Numbered from the stretch's first letter, positions 32,495 to 41,697 are shown. The stretch: 64,000 nucleotides of DNA from an uncultured Spirochaetales bacterium (GCA_949295125.1 CASFJV010000046.1:1-64000), one strand, 5' to 3'. Notes: a model not told the origin generated them from the sequence alone. Made by a program: numbers and translations.

Positions 32495-32520
32495 AAATCG
32501 GAGGGGGTCCCTCCGATTTT
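32495..32520 (+). terminator. Strong hairpin between tig and clpP (attenuating terminator)
   Basis: AAATCGGAGGG (32495-32505) and CCCTCCGATTT (32509-32519) make a perfect 11-bp stem with a 3-nt loop and a short T-run. It ends 16 nt before the clpP start. Partial termination would lower clpPX expression relative to tig. Confidence 0.7.
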
Positions 32521-32535
32521 GTCTTGGAGAGAGAT

Positions 32536-33141
32536 TTGAAAGAAAGAATGCATAATCTTGTGCCATATGTTGTGGAACAGTCTGGTGCAGGAGAAAGACA
32601 GTACGATATTTTTTCCCGCCTTCTGAAGGACAGGATCATCTTTGTGGACGGGGAGATCAATGATCAGACAGCAGACCTTGTTGTCGCTCAGCTGCTCTTT
32701 CTTGAGGGGGAAAACCCTGAAAAAGAGATCAGCATGTATATCAACAGCCCGGGAGGCAGCGTTACTGCAGGCCTTTCGATCTACGATACGATGCAGTATA
32801 TTGCATGCCCTATAAGGACTTTATGCATGGGGCAGGCATGTTCAATGGCAAGCCTTCTTCTTGCAGCAGGAAGCAAGGGAATGAGGTCAATCCTTCCAAA
32901 CGCACGTGTCATGATCCATCAGCCATATGGCGGAGCTGAAGGACAGGCAACGGATATCATAGTTGCAAACAGGGAACTGCAGAGAATAAAGGATGTCACG
33001 ACAAAGATACTTGCTGCCCACACAGGAAAGCAGGAAAGTGAGATTTTAAAGGACATCGACAGGGATTACTACATGAATGCCAATGAGGCAAAAGAGTATG
33101 GAATTGTAGATAATGTCATTACTGAGAGGAAAAATGGCTAA
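32536..33141 (+). CDS. clpP: ATP-dependent Clp protease proteolytic subunit
   Basis: Serine peptidase forming the ClpP tetradecamer; about 200 residues. The catalytic serine lies in [15 protein letters not shown], the histidine in [14 protein letters not shown] and the aspartate in the segment before DNVITERK. The start is uncertain: TTG 32536 has GGAG 6 nt upstream, whereas ATG 32548 gives the usual [11 protein letters not shown] beginning but has only a weak AAAG site. Overlaps clpX by 8 bp and is its partner in ClpXP. Confidence 0.93.
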   Translation: MKERMHNLVPYVVEQSGAGERQYDIFSRLLKDRIIFVDGEINDQTADLVVAQLLFLEGENPEKEISMYINSPGGSVTAGLSIYDTMQYIACPIRTLCMGQACSMASLLLAAGSKGMRSILPNARVMIHQPYGGAEGQATDIIVANRELQRIKDVTTKILAAHTGKQESEILKDIDRDYYMNANEAKEYGIVDNVITERKNG

Positions 33142-34387
33142 AGTTAGATATTGTTCATTCTGTGGACGCAGTTCAGATGAAGTTGGCCAGCTTATAACTG
33201 CAAGTGGTGTCGCAATCTGCCATGACTGTGCAAAGACATGCATGGATATGTTCAAAGGCCGCGAGTTTGAATCAGAGGAAGATCTGGATGTCGGGGAAAT
33301 CCCTACTCCGAAAGAAATAAAAGCATACCTTGATGATTATGTAATTGGACAGGATCAGGCTAAGAGAGTCCTCTCTGTTGCAGTTTACAACCACTATAAG
33401 AGAGTCAAGAACAAGAAGGAAATTGAGAAGGAAGGAATTGAGCTGGATAAATCAAACATCCTTCTCATCGGACCAACCGGTACTGGAAAGACGCTTCTTG
33501 CCAGGACACTTGCCAAGAAACTCCGCGTTCCTTTTGCAATTGCAGATGCCACAACGCTCACAGAGGCTGGATATGTCGGAGAGGATGTCGAGAACATTCT
33601 CTTAAAGCTTATTGATGCGGCCGATTATGATATTGCAAAAGCCCAGAAAGGCATTATTTTCATTGATGAAATCGATAAGATTGCAAAAAAAGGGGAAAAC
33701 GTATCCATCACACGTGATGTTTCCGGAGAAGGAGTGCAGCAGGCACTGCTGAAGATCATTGAGGGAACAGTTGCTTCTGTTCCGCCTCAGGGAGGAAGGA
33801 AGCATCCAAACCAGGAGATGATCAAGATAGATACAAAGGACATCCTTTTCATCTGTGGAGGAGCTTTTGTCGGGCTTGATAAGGTCATTGAGAGAAGGAC
33901 CGCATCTTCCACATTCGGCTTTGGTACGACAGTATCAAAGAAAAGCAATGAAGAGCTGAAGGAAATCTATGCAGAACTTCATCCGGATGACCTTGTTAAA
34001 TTCGGCCTTATTCCGGAGTTCATCGGAAGGCTTCCTATACATGTAACACTTGATGACCTGAAGCTTGAGGATCTCAAAAGGATCATAACGGAGCCGAAGA
34101 ACTCAATCATCAAGCAGTACCAGGCATCATTCAAGCTTGACGGAATAGATCTTGTATTCACAGAGGATGCAGTCAATGCAATAGCAGAAAAAGCCATAAA
34201 GCAGAAGACAGGTGCAAGGGGCTTAAGATCAATTGTCGAAAACCTCATGCTTGACATTTCCTATGATATCCCATCAATTGAAAATGTAACTAAGGTTGTT
34301 GTGAGCAGGGATAATGTCGAGAACAACACAAGGCCAACGGTTCTGATCAATGGAAAAGAAGAAAAACTTATTTCCTCCGGTCTCTAA
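33134..34387 (+). CDS. clpX: ATP-dependent Clp protease ATP-binding subunit ClpX
   Basis: AAA+ unfoldase that feeds ClpP; 417 residues. N-terminal zinc-binding domain with CSFCGRS and CHDCAKTC (about residues 7-34), Walker [12 protein letters not shown] (about residue 116), Walker [14 protein letters not shown], sensor region and a C-terminal sensor-2 segment [18 protein letters not shown]. The ClpP-docking loop appears as a GFG-type sequence (STFGFGTTV). ATG 33134 has AGAGG upstream and overlaps clpP. Its 3' end overlaps the DHH gene by 38 bp. Confidence 0.96.
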   Translation: MAKVRYCSFCGRSSDEVGQLITASGVAICHDCAKTCMDMFKGREFESEEDLDVGEIPTPKEIKAYLDDYVIGQDQAKRVLSVAVYNHYKRVKNKKEIEKEGIELDKSNILLIGPTGTGKTLLARTLAKKLRVPFAIADATTLTEAGYVGEDVENILLKLIDAADYDIAKAQKGIIFIDEIDKIAKKGENVSITRDVSGEGVQQALLKIIEGTVASVPPQGGRKHPNQEMIKIDTKDILFICGGAFVGLDKVIERRTASSTFGFGTTVSKKSNEELKEIYAELHPDDLVKFGLIPEFIGRLPIHVTLDDLKLEDLKRIITEPKNSIIKQYQASFKLDGIDLVFTEDAVNAIAEKAIKQKTGARGLRSIVENLMLDISYDIPSIENVTKVVVSRDNVENNTRPTVLINGKEEKLISSGL

Positions 34388-35339
34388 AGAGATCATAGAA
34401 GAAATTTCCAGAGCTGGGAGCATCGCCGTCATGGCACATGTAAATCCTGATGGTGATGCAATTTATTCCTGTCTTGCAATGAAAGGCATACTCTCTGCAC
34501 TGGGTAAGGACGTGTATCTTTTAAATGACGGACCATTTAAAAGGCGTGAAATTGCAGGAGTTAAGGATCTTTTCCTTCAGCAAGTTCCAGAAAGCCTGAA
34601 AGAGAAGAATCCACTGCTCATCATCCTTGACTGCTCTACAGAAGACAGGCCTGGAAATGTCTACCAGAGCCTGAAAGGGAATGAGACAATAGTTATAGAC
34701 CATCATTCTTCAGGAACTCCGTTTTACCGCAAAGAGCTCTCATACATAGTTCCAAGGTCTCCATCCACTACCCTCTTAGTTGATGAAATCAGGATTGCAC
34801 TTTCAGTAAAACTCACAAAAGAGATTGCCGAGTGCTTGATGATAGGATTCCTGACAGATACAGGATTTTTCCATTTTATCAACCAGGACCAGGCAAAGGA
34901 CAGCTTTTATAAGATTGCATCATTTGCTGAGACAGGAATTAATCCATACGAACTTTATGACAGGCTTCATGATGGCAAAAAGCTTGAAGACATCAAGATT
35001 GCTGCAAGGATAATAGCGGAGTCAAAAAGCCTTTTTGGCGGAAAACTCATACTGGCATATGAGAAAAAGGAGTATGAAACCGAGGAGCGGCCAGGAGATG
35101 CGGTTTATAGAAGCCTTCTTGAAGCTGAAAATGTGAAGGCTGTTGTTCTTGTGAAAGAGAAAGATGGGGCAATAGAATTCGGATTCAGGGCAAAACAGAA
35201 TTCAAATGTTGATGTCGGCTCTCTAGCAGCAAGCATTGGCGGAGGCGGTCATGCACTGGCATCAGGGGCTACCGTAAAGGGGCTTAAGATAGAGGATGCA
35301 GAAGAATTCATAATTCGCCTTCTCATGCCACTTATTTAG
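34350..35339 (+). CDS. DHH/DHHA1 phosphoesterase (NrnA-like oligoribonuclease/pAp phosphatase)
   Basis: A 329-residue DHH-superfamily phosphoesterase. Metal-binding motifs [11 protein letters not shown] (about residue 30), LIILDCS and VIDHHSSG (DHH) are followed by the DHHA1 substrate domain with [11 protein letters not shown] near the C-terminus. Family members degrade short RNAs or cyclic-dinucleotide products, or dephosphorylate pAp; which applies here is unknown. ATG 34350 lies inside clpX, giving a 38-bp overlap. It is retained because about 28 residues are normally present before the first motif. Confidence 0.85.
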   Translation: MEKKKNLFPPVSKEIIEEISRAGSIAVMAHVNPDGDAIYSCLAMKGILSALGKDVYLLNDGPFKRREIAGVKDLFLQQVPESLKEKNPLLIILDCSTEDRPGNVYQSLKGNETIVIDHHSSGTPFYRKELSYIVPRSPSTTLLVDEIRIALSVKLTKEIAECLMIGFLTDTGFFHFINQDQAKDSFYKIASFAETGINPYELYDRLHDGKKLEDIKIAARIIAESKSLFGGKLILAYEKKEYETEERPGDAVYRSLLEAENVKAVVLVKEKDGAIEFGFRAKQNSNVDVGSLAASIGGGGHALASGATVKGLKIEDAEEFIIRLLMPLI

Positions 35340-35393
35340 TTTTTCCTTCCTGCAGATAGAATTATATCCTGCTATTCCATAAATATCATCCAT

Positions 35394-35427
35394 TACCCTC
35401 CCCTTGCATGTAAAACGCAGGAGGGTA
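35394..35427 (+). promoter_or_regulatory. Hairpin sequestering a Shine-Dalgarno sequence
   Basis: TACCCTCC (35394-35401) is perfectly complementary to GGAGGGTA (35420-35427), which contains the AGGAGG (35419-35424) of the ATG at 35429. The stem can be extended by TGC (35405-35407) with GCA (35417-35419) across a 3-nt bulge. Folding would hide the ribosome-binding site, so this may act as an RNA thermometer-like or protein/ligand-controlled translational switch. Confidence 0.6.
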
Positions 35428-35428
35428 T

Positions 35429-35488
35429 ATGGACAATTCCATTTTCTCAAAATCAGAGGATGAAAGGCTTACAGAGCGCTTGTCCTGA
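35429..35488 (+). CDS. Short frame with strong ribosome-binding site; leader peptide or broken 5' end of next gene
   Basis: ATG 35429 has AGGAGG 4 nt upstream and encodes 19 residues, MDNSIFSKSEDERLTERLS, before TGA 35486-35488. The next gene's frame, one base back, is open from 35464 and reads on as RYNRLECGLEKEDLYRQ, a natural continuation. Either a one-base deletion splits the 5' end of the downstream gene, or this is a translated leader controlling it. No slippery heptamer is visible in the overlap (35464-35485). Confidence 0.5.
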   Translation: MDNSIFSKSEDERLTERLS

Positions 35489-35511
35489 GATACAACCGCC
35501 TTGAGTGCGGC

Positions 35512-36438
35512 TTGGAAAAGGAGGACCTTTACAGGCAGATATTCAAGAAGGTTGACGTACTGCTTTTCATGATCCCGCTCAAGGATGGCTATTTATCAGA
35601 ATCAGAAATATCGGACTTTTACATGCAGCAGCGCCCCAAGATAAAAGAGATAGTTGAATGCTACGTAGTAAGCCATGTCCCATTCATCAGGTATCTTGGA
35701 CAGGTGCTCAGGAAGCGTGCGCTGATCTACTCATTGCACCAGTACAGGAAAAAGGAAAAGGCAGCTGTGGACAGCTATACGGACATATCAATATTTTCCG
35801 ATGAATCCTATATTGAAATGGAAAACGGAGAAGAGGAAGAGGAGGAAGAAGACCATTTTGCATTCACAGGCTGCTATGACGGTTTCACACTAACAGATAT
35901 TAGCTATCACATAATATACGAACGCTCATATAAAGAGAGGAGAAGCCTGACTAGGATTGAAAAGGAGATGAAAAGCAACCTGCTTACGCTTGGATCCAGA
36001 AAAGCATTCGTAATACTCCTTCTTTCCATGCCAAGCACGACACTTGCCCATAAGAGCCTGACTCTTTCCAAGATGCTATGCTGCGATGAGGAGGCAATGC
36101 TGAAGCTCCTTGAGCTGAAAGAAGAGTTCCAGCAGGAGAAAAAGCTGAAAATTGAAGAGAACAGGGCTATAGCGATGAAGCACTTCAAGGCAATAATCAG
36201 GAATGGAATGAAAAAATCATTCTGCCTGATGGATGATGAGATGAAAACAGAGTTCGAGATAGCGGAAGAGAAATCCAGGAAGAGGTATAAGAGCAGGATC
36301 CACCAGATGAGGACAGCCTCAAAAGGATTAAGCCAGAGCGATATAGCAGCAATACTCTACAACTCAAGGAACAACATAAACAGGGAAATGAAAATTGCAA
36401 GGCAAATGCTTGAAAAAGTGACAATGCATGTTGGATAG
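35512..36438 (+). CDS. Sigma-like or helical regulatory protein, N-terminus uncertain
   Basis: A 308-residue charged, helical protein without a confident family match. The segment YMQQRPKIKEIVECYVVSHV with LGQVLRKRALIYSLHQYRK loosely resembles sigma region 2. The C-terminus LSQSDIAAILYNSRNNINRE looks like a helix-turn-helix as in sigma region 4. An acidic run of seven glutamates lies at about residues 107-113. The TTG at 35512 has no ribosome-binding site; the frame is open from 35464, and the well-placed ATG 35429 is one base out of frame. The true N-terminus therefore probably begins at 35429 across a frame change. Confidence 0.6.
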   Translation: MEKEDLYRQIFKKVDVLLFMIPLKDGYLSESEISDFYMQQRPKIKEIVECYVVSHVPFIRYLGQVLRKRALIYSLHQYRKKEKAAVDSYTDISIFSDESYIEMENGEEEEEEEDHFAFTGCYDGFTLTDISYHIIYERSYKERRSLTRIEKEMKSNLLTLGSRKAFVILLLSMPSTTLAHKSLTLSKMLCCDEEAMLKLLELKEEFQQEKKLKIEENRAIAMKHFKAIIRNGMKKSFCLMDDEMKTEFEIAEEKSRKRYKSRIHQMRTASKGLSQSDIAAILYNSRNNINREMKIARQMLEKVTMHVG

Positions 36439-36459
36439 CGCTTAAGGCTCAAATATACT
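36431..36459 (+). promoter_or_regulatory. Promoter giving a leaderless start at 36466
   Basis: TTGGAT (36431-36436), 17-bp spacer and TATACT (36454-36459), with ATG six bases later. No ribosome-binding site. Confidence 0.55.
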
Positions 36460-36465
36460 GACAGT

Positions 36466-36858
36466 ATGATGAAGAGAGCCAATAGGATTTCCATTTTTCT
36501 GCTTGCTTCCCTCTTGCTCCTTCCTTCGTGCATGACATCACCAAAAGTCATGAGCAGGGAAAAGGGCATGGAAAAGGACAGCCTTGCCATATCTTTTGTC
36601 ATACCAGGCAGGTTCTATGCAGAACTGAGAAAAGAGGATGGATCATATATTCTCTCGGTTCCTGAACTCATCATAACAGGACTTGAACTGAGCGCATTCA
36701 GGAACAGCAGCGGAACCCTTTCATTTTCAAACACGGAAAAAGGCATAAACATAAAACTGTATGATGGATACCTCTTTTTCAGCATGGGCAGATGCAGTGC
36801 ATATGCAGCCTATTATGAAATAGGAAAAATCTGGCATGATTATTATCCTTTTTCCTAG
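36466..36858 (+). CDS. Small lipoprotein of unknown function
   Basis: A 130-residue secreted protein. The N-terminus is a basic MMKRANR stretch, a hydrophobic core and lipobox LLPSC with the lipidated cysteine at residue 22, so it should be anchored in the membrane. The mature 109 residues are beta-rich (AISFVIPGRFYAEL, YILSVPELII, GTLSFSNTEKGINIKLYDGYLFF) and end DYYPFS. No family recognised. It is promoted by a -10 box 6 nt before the first of two tandem ATGs. The second ATG (36469) is the alternative start. Confidence 0.72.
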   Translation: MMKRANRISIFLLASLLLLPSCMTSPKVMSREKGMEKDSLAISFVIPGRFYAELRKEDGSYILSVPELIITGLELSAFRNSSGTLSFSNTEKGINIKLYDGYLFFSMGRCSAYAAYYEIGKIWHDYYPFS

Positions 36859-36862
36859 TTAG

Positions 36863-36871
36863 TGCTATATT
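36863..36871 (+). promoter_or_regulatory. Extended -10 box of rdgB
   Basis: TGCTATATT (TGn plus TATATT) ends 6 nt before ATG 36878, with no ribosome-binding site. A leaderless mRNA is implied. Confidence 0.55.
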
Positions 36872-36877
36872 TTTCCT

Positions 36878-37495
36878 ATGAAACTTTATTTGGCAAGCAA
36901 TAATGAACACAAAAGAAAGGAGTTCAGGGAATTCTTCAAGGATTATGAGATAGTCCTTCCCAAGGATGAGGGACTGGATTTCGATCCTGAAGAGACAGGA
37001 TCAACATTCATAGAAAATGCCCTGATAAAAGCAGAAGCGCTGTATGCCCTGGTTCATAAGCCGTGCATTGCAGATGATTCAGGACTCTGCGTTAAGGCCT
37101 TTGGAGGAAAGCCAGGGATTCATACTGCGCGCTATGGAGAGGAAGGAGGGAAAAAGCTTAATGACAGGGAAAAATACGAGCTCCTGCTGAAGAACATGGA
37201 AGGGATTGAGGACAGGTCGGCAGAATTCGTATGCACGATGGTCCTGATAGTGGATGAGCACAACAAGTATGTTGTTGAGAAATCCTGCAGGGGACACATT
37301 GTGGAGAAAGCGGAAGGAAGCCATGGCTTTGGATATGATCCTGTATTTTTCAATGAGGAAGCAATGGATGTATCTGCAAACCTGACTATAGAAGAAAAGA
37401 ACACATATTCACACAGGGCGAAAGCAGCATTCCAGATGAATTCCATTCTAGAAAAGGAGAAAGAGAGAATATGCAGCGAAATGAGCAGAAAGTAA
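36878..37495 (+). CDS. rdgB: XTP/dITP diphosphatase (RdgB/Ham1 family)
   Basis: Hydrolyses non-canonical purine triphosphates (XTP, dITP, ITP) and so keeps them out of DNA; 205 residues, the normal length. N-terminal LYLASNNEHKRKEFREF (substrate loop SNN..K), CIADDSGLCVKAFGGKPGI with the metal-binding aspartates, and GSHGFGYDPVFF plus SHRAKA near the C-terminus are all typical. No ribosome-binding site; an extended -10 box lies 6 nt upstream. Its 3' end overlaps pepF by 25 bp. Confidence 0.94.
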   Translation: MKLYLASNNEHKRKEFREFFKDYEIVLPKDEGLDFDPEETGSTFIENALIKAEALYALVHKPCIADDSGLCVKAFGGKPGIHTARYGEEGGKKLNDREKYELLLKNMEGIEDRSAEFVCTMVLIVDEHNKYVVEKSCRGHIVEKAEGSHGFGYDPVFFNEEAMDVSANLTIEEKNTYSHRAKAAFQMNSILEKEKERICSEMSRK

Positions 37496-39237
37496 GTGAC
37501 ACATGGGATTTGACAAGCCTTTCAAAAGATGATGCAAGCTTTTACAGGGATCTGAAGAAAGTATCCAAAAAGATAAAGGAACTTAAGGCACTCAAGGGAA
37601 CGCTGGGAGGAAATGCAGACAGTTTCTATCATGCCCTGTCGCTCTTTTCTGATGTCTTCATGGATCTTGAGCGTCTTGGAAGCTATGCATTCCTGAAATA
37701 CAGCGTGGACAGCGCAAATGCCGAGGTTATGAAACTCCTCGGAAGCTATGAAGATGTGGAAAACAGGGTGAATGAGGCTCTGTCATTCTTTGATCCTGAG
37801 TTCATGGCAATCGGAGATGACAGGATCCGGGAATTCCTCAGGGATCCAAGGGCAAAGGACTACAAGGCATATATAAGGAAGGCAAGGCGCTTTAAGGAGC
37901 ACACGCTCAGCGAGAAGGAAGAGCATCTGCTTTCCCTTTACAGCCCTGTCTCATCATCATTCCAGGATACTTTCCAGGATCTGGACAATATAGATCTGGA
38001 CTTCGGGGAGATTAACGGGGAAAAGCTTACGCATTCAAACTATACAAAGTTCATAAGAAGCGAGGATGAGAAGATCAGGAAAGAAGCATATACAAAGCTC
38101 TATGCCGCTTATGACAGGAACAAGCACTCCATTGCAAGAATTTATTCATCAAGCGTCAAGAACGATATTTTCCTTTCAAAGGCAAGGGGATATAGGTCAT
38201 CCCTTGATAAGGCACTCTTTCCAGACAAGGTCAGTGAGAAGGTATACAGGAATCTCATAAAGGCTGTGCATAGTGCATTTCCACTTCTCCACCGCTACTA
38301 TGCGCTGAAGGCAAAAAGCCAGGGAAAAGAGAAGATAAAGCATTATGATGTATACCTGAGCCTTGTAAAGGATGTGAAAGTCAACTACAGCTATGATGAG
38401 GCGGTAGGCATAATTGCTGAAGCTGTCAGCGTCCTTGGCACTGAGTACAGGGACACTTTGGTTAAAGGGCTTACCACCGAACGCTGGGTAGACAGGTATG
38501 AGAACTTTGGGAAGCGCAGCGGTGCATTCAGTGCCGGAGCTTATATAGGAAAGCCATACATAATGACAAACTATGAGAATGAAGTGCTTGACAGCGTTTT
38601 TACTCTGATTCATGAGGGCGGGCACAGCATGCACTCATACTACTCAGTGAAAAACAATCCGTTCATGAGCTACAGCTACTCAATATTTGAGGCAGAAGTC
38701 GCATCAACATTCAATGAATCCATCCTGACAGACTATTTCATCAAGAATAGTGAGGGGGATGTGAAAAGGTATATTGTTGCAAAACACCTGGATGACATTG
38801 TGGCAACACTCTTCAGGCAGACCATGTTTGCAGAATTTGAGCTTATTGTGCATGAAGAAGGTGAAAAAGGGACTCCCCTAACCCTCGATTTCTTCAGAAG
38901 CGTATACAGGAAGCTGCTTAATGAATACTTCGGACCATCTGTTGAGATGCTTGAAGAAAGTGATCTTGAAGGCCTGAGAATACCACATTTCTACAGGGCA
39001 TTCTACGTATATAAATATGCTACAGGAATCAGTGCGGCACTTGCCCTCTCAGAAAAGGTTTTGAATGGCGGAAAAAAGGAAAGGGATGATTACCTCTCAT
39101 TCCTGAAATCCGGCGGATCAAGATATCCAGTAGAGGCACTGAAGATGGCTGGTGTTGACATGTCAAAGCCAGAGCCGGTTGAAAGTGCGCTGAAGCATTT
39201 TGAAAGCATGCTTGATCTTTATGAAAGCCTCAGCTGA
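37471..39237 (+). CDS. pepF: M3-family oligoendopeptidase F
   Basis: Cytoplasmic zinc metallopeptidase that cuts short peptides; 588 residues, typical of PepF. The zinc motif HEGGHSMHSYY (HExxH with EGG) lies at about residues 381-391 and the third ligand in FEAEVASTFNE about 25 residues later. YYALKAKSQGK and the C-terminal RIPHFYRAFYVYKYATG are family landmarks. The start is inside rdgB (25-bp overlap), with AGGAG about a dozen bases upstream. Likely recycles peptides imported or released by ClpXP. Confidence 0.94.
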   Translation: MQRNEQKVSDTWDLTSLSKDDASFYRDLKKVSKKIKELKALKGTLGGNADSFYHALSLFSDVFMDLERLGSYAFLKYSVDSANAEVMKLLGSYEDVENRVNEALSFFDPEFMAIGDDRIREFLRDPRAKDYKAYIRKARRFKEHTLSEKEEHLLSLYSPVSSSFQDTFQDLDNIDLDFGEINGEKLTHSNYTKFIRSEDEKIRKEAYTKLYAAYDRNKHSIARIYSSSVKNDIFLSKARGYRSSLDKALFPDKVSEKVYRNLIKAVHSAFPLLHRYYALKAKSQGKEKIKHYDVYLSLVKDVKVNYSYDEAVGIIAEAVSVLGTEYRDTLVKGLTTERWVDRYENFGKRSGAFSAGAYIGKPYIMTNYENEVLDSVFTLIHEGGHSMHSYYSVKNNPFMSYSYSIFEAEVASTFNESILTDYFIKNSEGDVKRYIVAKHLDDIVATLFRQTMFAEFELIVHEEGEKGTPLTLDFFRSVYRKLLNEYFGPSVEMLEESDLEGLRIPHFYRAFYVYKYATGISAALALSEKVLNGGKKERDDYLSFLKSGGSRYPVEALKMAGVDMSKPEPVESALKHFESMLDLYESLS

Positions 39238-39589
39238 ATGAGACTGCGTGGATCAAGCCGTCCTTGAACGTGAAGGAAACCACAGTGCCATCAGAAAGTG
39301 ATATCACTCTGATGGCATTGTTTTTTTCCTCTTCCATCACAAAATTTTCAAAAGGCAGCAGAGAGGATAGCAGAGTGAATGTGGAATTGATGAGGATTGG
39401 ATCATCTGTTGTATATTTCTCATACCATGAAAGGTCCAAAGAGTCCTTCAATGCCTTCTCAAGAAGGGCATAATTGCTTTCACTGCTGTATTTTATGATT
39501 AATCTTCCCCCATCATCCGCAATTGGCACAACAGCAGGAAGTGGAGATAGGCATAGCATTAAAGGAAGAATGACCAGAAGTTTCCTCAT
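39230..39589 (-). CDS. Small exported protein of unknown function
   Basis: A 119-residue protein with a signal peptide (MRKLLVILPLMLCLSPLPAV) and a mature part of about 100 residues including SSESNYALLEKALKDSLDLSWYEKY and ISLSDGTVVSFTFKDGLIHAVSFS. ATG 39589 is taken because it starts at the basic n-region; 13 additional hydrophobic residues would precede it in the longer frame. It converges with pepF, overlapping by 8 bp, and is divergent from the HD-domain gene. There is no cysteine at the cleavage site, so it is not a lipoprotein. No family recognised. Confidence 0.6.
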   Translation of the reverse strand: MRKLLVILPLMLCLSPLPAVVPIADDGGRLIIKYSSESNYALLEKALKDSLDLSWYEKYTTDDPILINSTFTLLSSLLPFENFVMEEEKNNAIRVISLSDGTVVSFTFKDGLIHAVSFS

Positions 39590-39639
39590 AAGAAGAGGAT
39601 AGGATAAGAAAGAAAAAAAAGCAAACAATCAGATATTTA

Positions 39640-39648
39640 TGCTACTCT
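39640..39648 (+). promoter_or_regulatory. Extended -10 box before HD-domain gene
   Basis: TGCTACTCT (TGn plus TACTCT) ends 7 nt before ATG 39656. No Shine-Dalgarno is seen; probable leaderless start. Confidence 0.45.
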
Positions 39649-39655
39649 TTCATGT

Positions 39656-40924
39656 ATGAAACGAGATGACATACTCTCTTTGCTTTATAACGGTTTTACT
39701 CACTCTGTAAAAGATCCCCTTTGGGGCAATGTCCCCTTTTCCCTTCCATTCAAGGAACTTCTTGAGGTTGAAGATGTGCAAAAGCTTTCACGCATAAAGC
39801 AGAATGGCCCGACATACCATATATATCCGGGAAGCGTGCATACCCGCTTAAGCCACTCAATAGGCGTATATGCCCTTGGGCGCGAGATAATAATATCGAT
39901 AGCAACAAAAAATGAGGATCTTCCCCTGACAAAGGAGGGCATACTGAGTTTCCTCTCAGCATGCCTGCTCCACGACATAGGGCATTTTCCATACGCGCAC
40001 TCGCTGAAGGAACTTTCACTAAGGGAGCATGAAGAGATTGCCTCATCGCTTATCCTCAATAAGGAAAAGCTCAGGAAGGCAGTAACAAGGACTGGAGCCG
40101 ATGCTCTCATGACAGCATCAATAATTGATGTCAGCATCAAGGAAGAGAGAGGGGAAATCCTTTTATACAGGAAGATCCTTTCCGGACCGCTTGATCCTGA
40201 TAAGCTTGATTACCTTTCCAGGGATGCCTTCTTTGCAGGTGTTCCATACGGCAGCCAGAATACTGACTACATCATAAAAAGCCTTGATTACCGCAATGGA
40301 GCAATTGTGCTTGAGGAGGATGCACTGGTCTCAATTGAGCATATACTCTTTTCTAAATACCTGATGTACAAGACAGTTTACTGGCATAAAGGGGTCAGAA
40401 GCGCAACAGCCATGATAAAAAAAGCACTGCTAAGTGCATTGAATGACGGGGTAATCACATATGATGAGCTGTACCTGAAGGACGACAGCGAGTTTGCAGA
40501 CCTTGCAAACAGGTTCTCTTGCTACGAACCATTTTCTCTCATCAGCATGGTTGAGCATAGCAGGCTTCTGGAAAAGAAAGCGGAATTCCCGCTTTCCGAG
40601 TATCCAGAGCTTACAGATCTCTCACTCAGCTTAAAGACGAGAGAAGAAGCAGAGAAAAAGATATTTAGCAGCCTGAAAGGTGAATATGCAAACTTAAAAG
40701 AATATGAATGCATAATAGATATTCCCGAGCCTATAAGCTTTGAAAGCGGAATGATGCTCTTAAGGAAGGATGGATCTGTGTCGGAAATAAGGGATGATGA
40801 AACAGCCTTGAGCAGGGAAGTTGGCAAGCTCTTTTCATCCAGGCTGAGAAAGCTATCGATCTTTCTTCCCCATTATGTTAGCCTCAATAGCCTGAAGAAG
40901 GCGGTTAAGGAGAATTTCCAGTGA
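39656..40924 (+). CDS. HD-domain phosphohydrolase (dGTPase-like)
   Basis: A 422-residue metal-dependent phosphohydrolase. HTRLSHSIGVYALG (about residue 62) and LLHDIGHFPYAHSLKE (about residue 103) carry the H...HD metal ligands, and SGPLDPDKLDYLSRDAFFAG supplies the last aspartate and the conserved tyrosine region. The layout is that of the YdhJ/SAMHD1-like dNTP triphosphohydrolases; the substrate is not proven. It starts without a ribosome-binding site, just after an extended -10 box. Its stop overlaps the ttcA start by 4 bp. Confidence 0.85.
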   Translation: MKRDDILSLLYNGFTHSVKDPLWGNVPFSLPFKELLEVEDVQKLSRIKQNGPTYHIYPGSVHTRLSHSIGVYALGREIIISIATKNEDLPLTKEGILSFLSACLLHDIGHFPYAHSLKELSLREHEEIASSLILNKEKLRKAVTRTGADALMTASIIDVSIKEERGEILLYRKILSGPLDPDKLDYLSRDAFFAGVPYGSQNTDYIIKSLDYRNGAIVLEEDALVSIEHILFSKYLMYKTVYWHKGVRSATAMIKKALLSALNDGVITYDELYLKDDSEFADLANRFSCYEPFSLISMVEHSRLLEKKAEFPLSEYPELTDLSLSLKTREEAEKKIFSSLKGEYANLKEYECIIDIPEPISFESGMMLLRKDGSVSEIRDDETALSREVGKLFSSRLRKLSIFLPHYVSLNSLKKAVKENFQ

Positions 40925-41697
40925 ACGAAGAAAAGCTCAGCTACAAGGACTTACTGAACGGATCAATTCCACCATGGGTGATGCGATTCATAAAGGATAC
41001 GGGAAAAGGAATAAACCAGTTTGAGATGATCAAGGACAAGGATACTGTCCTGATATCTGCAAGCGGAGGGAAAGACAGCCTGGCCCTTTCCCTAGCCCTT
41101 TCAATCAGGCGCAAATGGCTTCCCATAGACTACAGGCTTAAAGCGCTCATGATAAACTGGATAGAGCATCCGATTGAGGAGGGATACAGGCAAAAGCTCT
41201 ACCAGTTCTTTGAAGATCTTGATATCGAATTCGAGATGGTGGATGAGCATCAGTTCCCTGCATCATTTAAAGGGGAATTCAACTGCTACCTCTGTTCAAG
41301 GAACAGGAGGCGCATACTCTTTGACTATGCATCAAGGAATGACATCAGGCTGATTGCCATGGGGCACCATCTCGATGACTTGGTCGAGACAAGCCTTATG
41401 AACATGTGTTTCAGGGCAGAACAGGCTACAATGAAGCCAGTTCAGGAATTTTTTGGCGGAAAACTTTTCGTGATCAGGCCCATGATCCTCGTTCATGAGA
41501 ATGTCACAAGAAGGCTGAAGGATATGTATGACATCCCTGCAATAAAGCCGGTCTGCCCTTATGACCAGACAAATGTGAGAGCGAGACTGAAGCCGATTGT
41601 AAAGGAACTATGCCACCTGGACAAGCTTGCAAGAGAACATATATATGCATCTTACGATTTTCCTTCCCCGTTAAAAAGCAGTAAGGAAAGTAAGTAA
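40921..41697 (+). CDS. ttcA: TtcA-like tRNA 2-thiocytidine synthetase
   Basis: PP-loop ATPase that thiolates cytidine-32 of tRNAs using an iron-sulfur cluster; 258 residues. The PP-loop SASGGKDSLALSLAL is at about residues 42-56. The Cys pair CYLCSRNRR lies at about residue 122 with a further conserved GHHLDDLVETSLMNM and a C-terminal cysteine in KPVCPYDQTN. Start GTG 40921 overlaps the preceding TGA (GTGA), so translation is coupled to the HD-domain gene. TilS is excluded by the CxxC motif. Confidence 0.88.
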   Translation: MNEEKLSYKDLLNGSIPPWVMRFIKDTGKGINQFEMIKDKDTVLISASGGKDSLALSLALSIRRKWLPIDYRLKALMINWIEHPIEEGYRQKLYQFFEDLDIEFEMVDEHQFPASFKGEFNCYLCSRNRRRILFDYASRNDIRLIAMGHHLDDLVETSLMNMCFRAEQATMKPVQEFFGGKLFVIRPMILVHENVTRRLKDMYDIPAIKPVCPYDQTNVRARLKPIVKELCHLDKLAREHIYASYDFPSPLKSSKESK

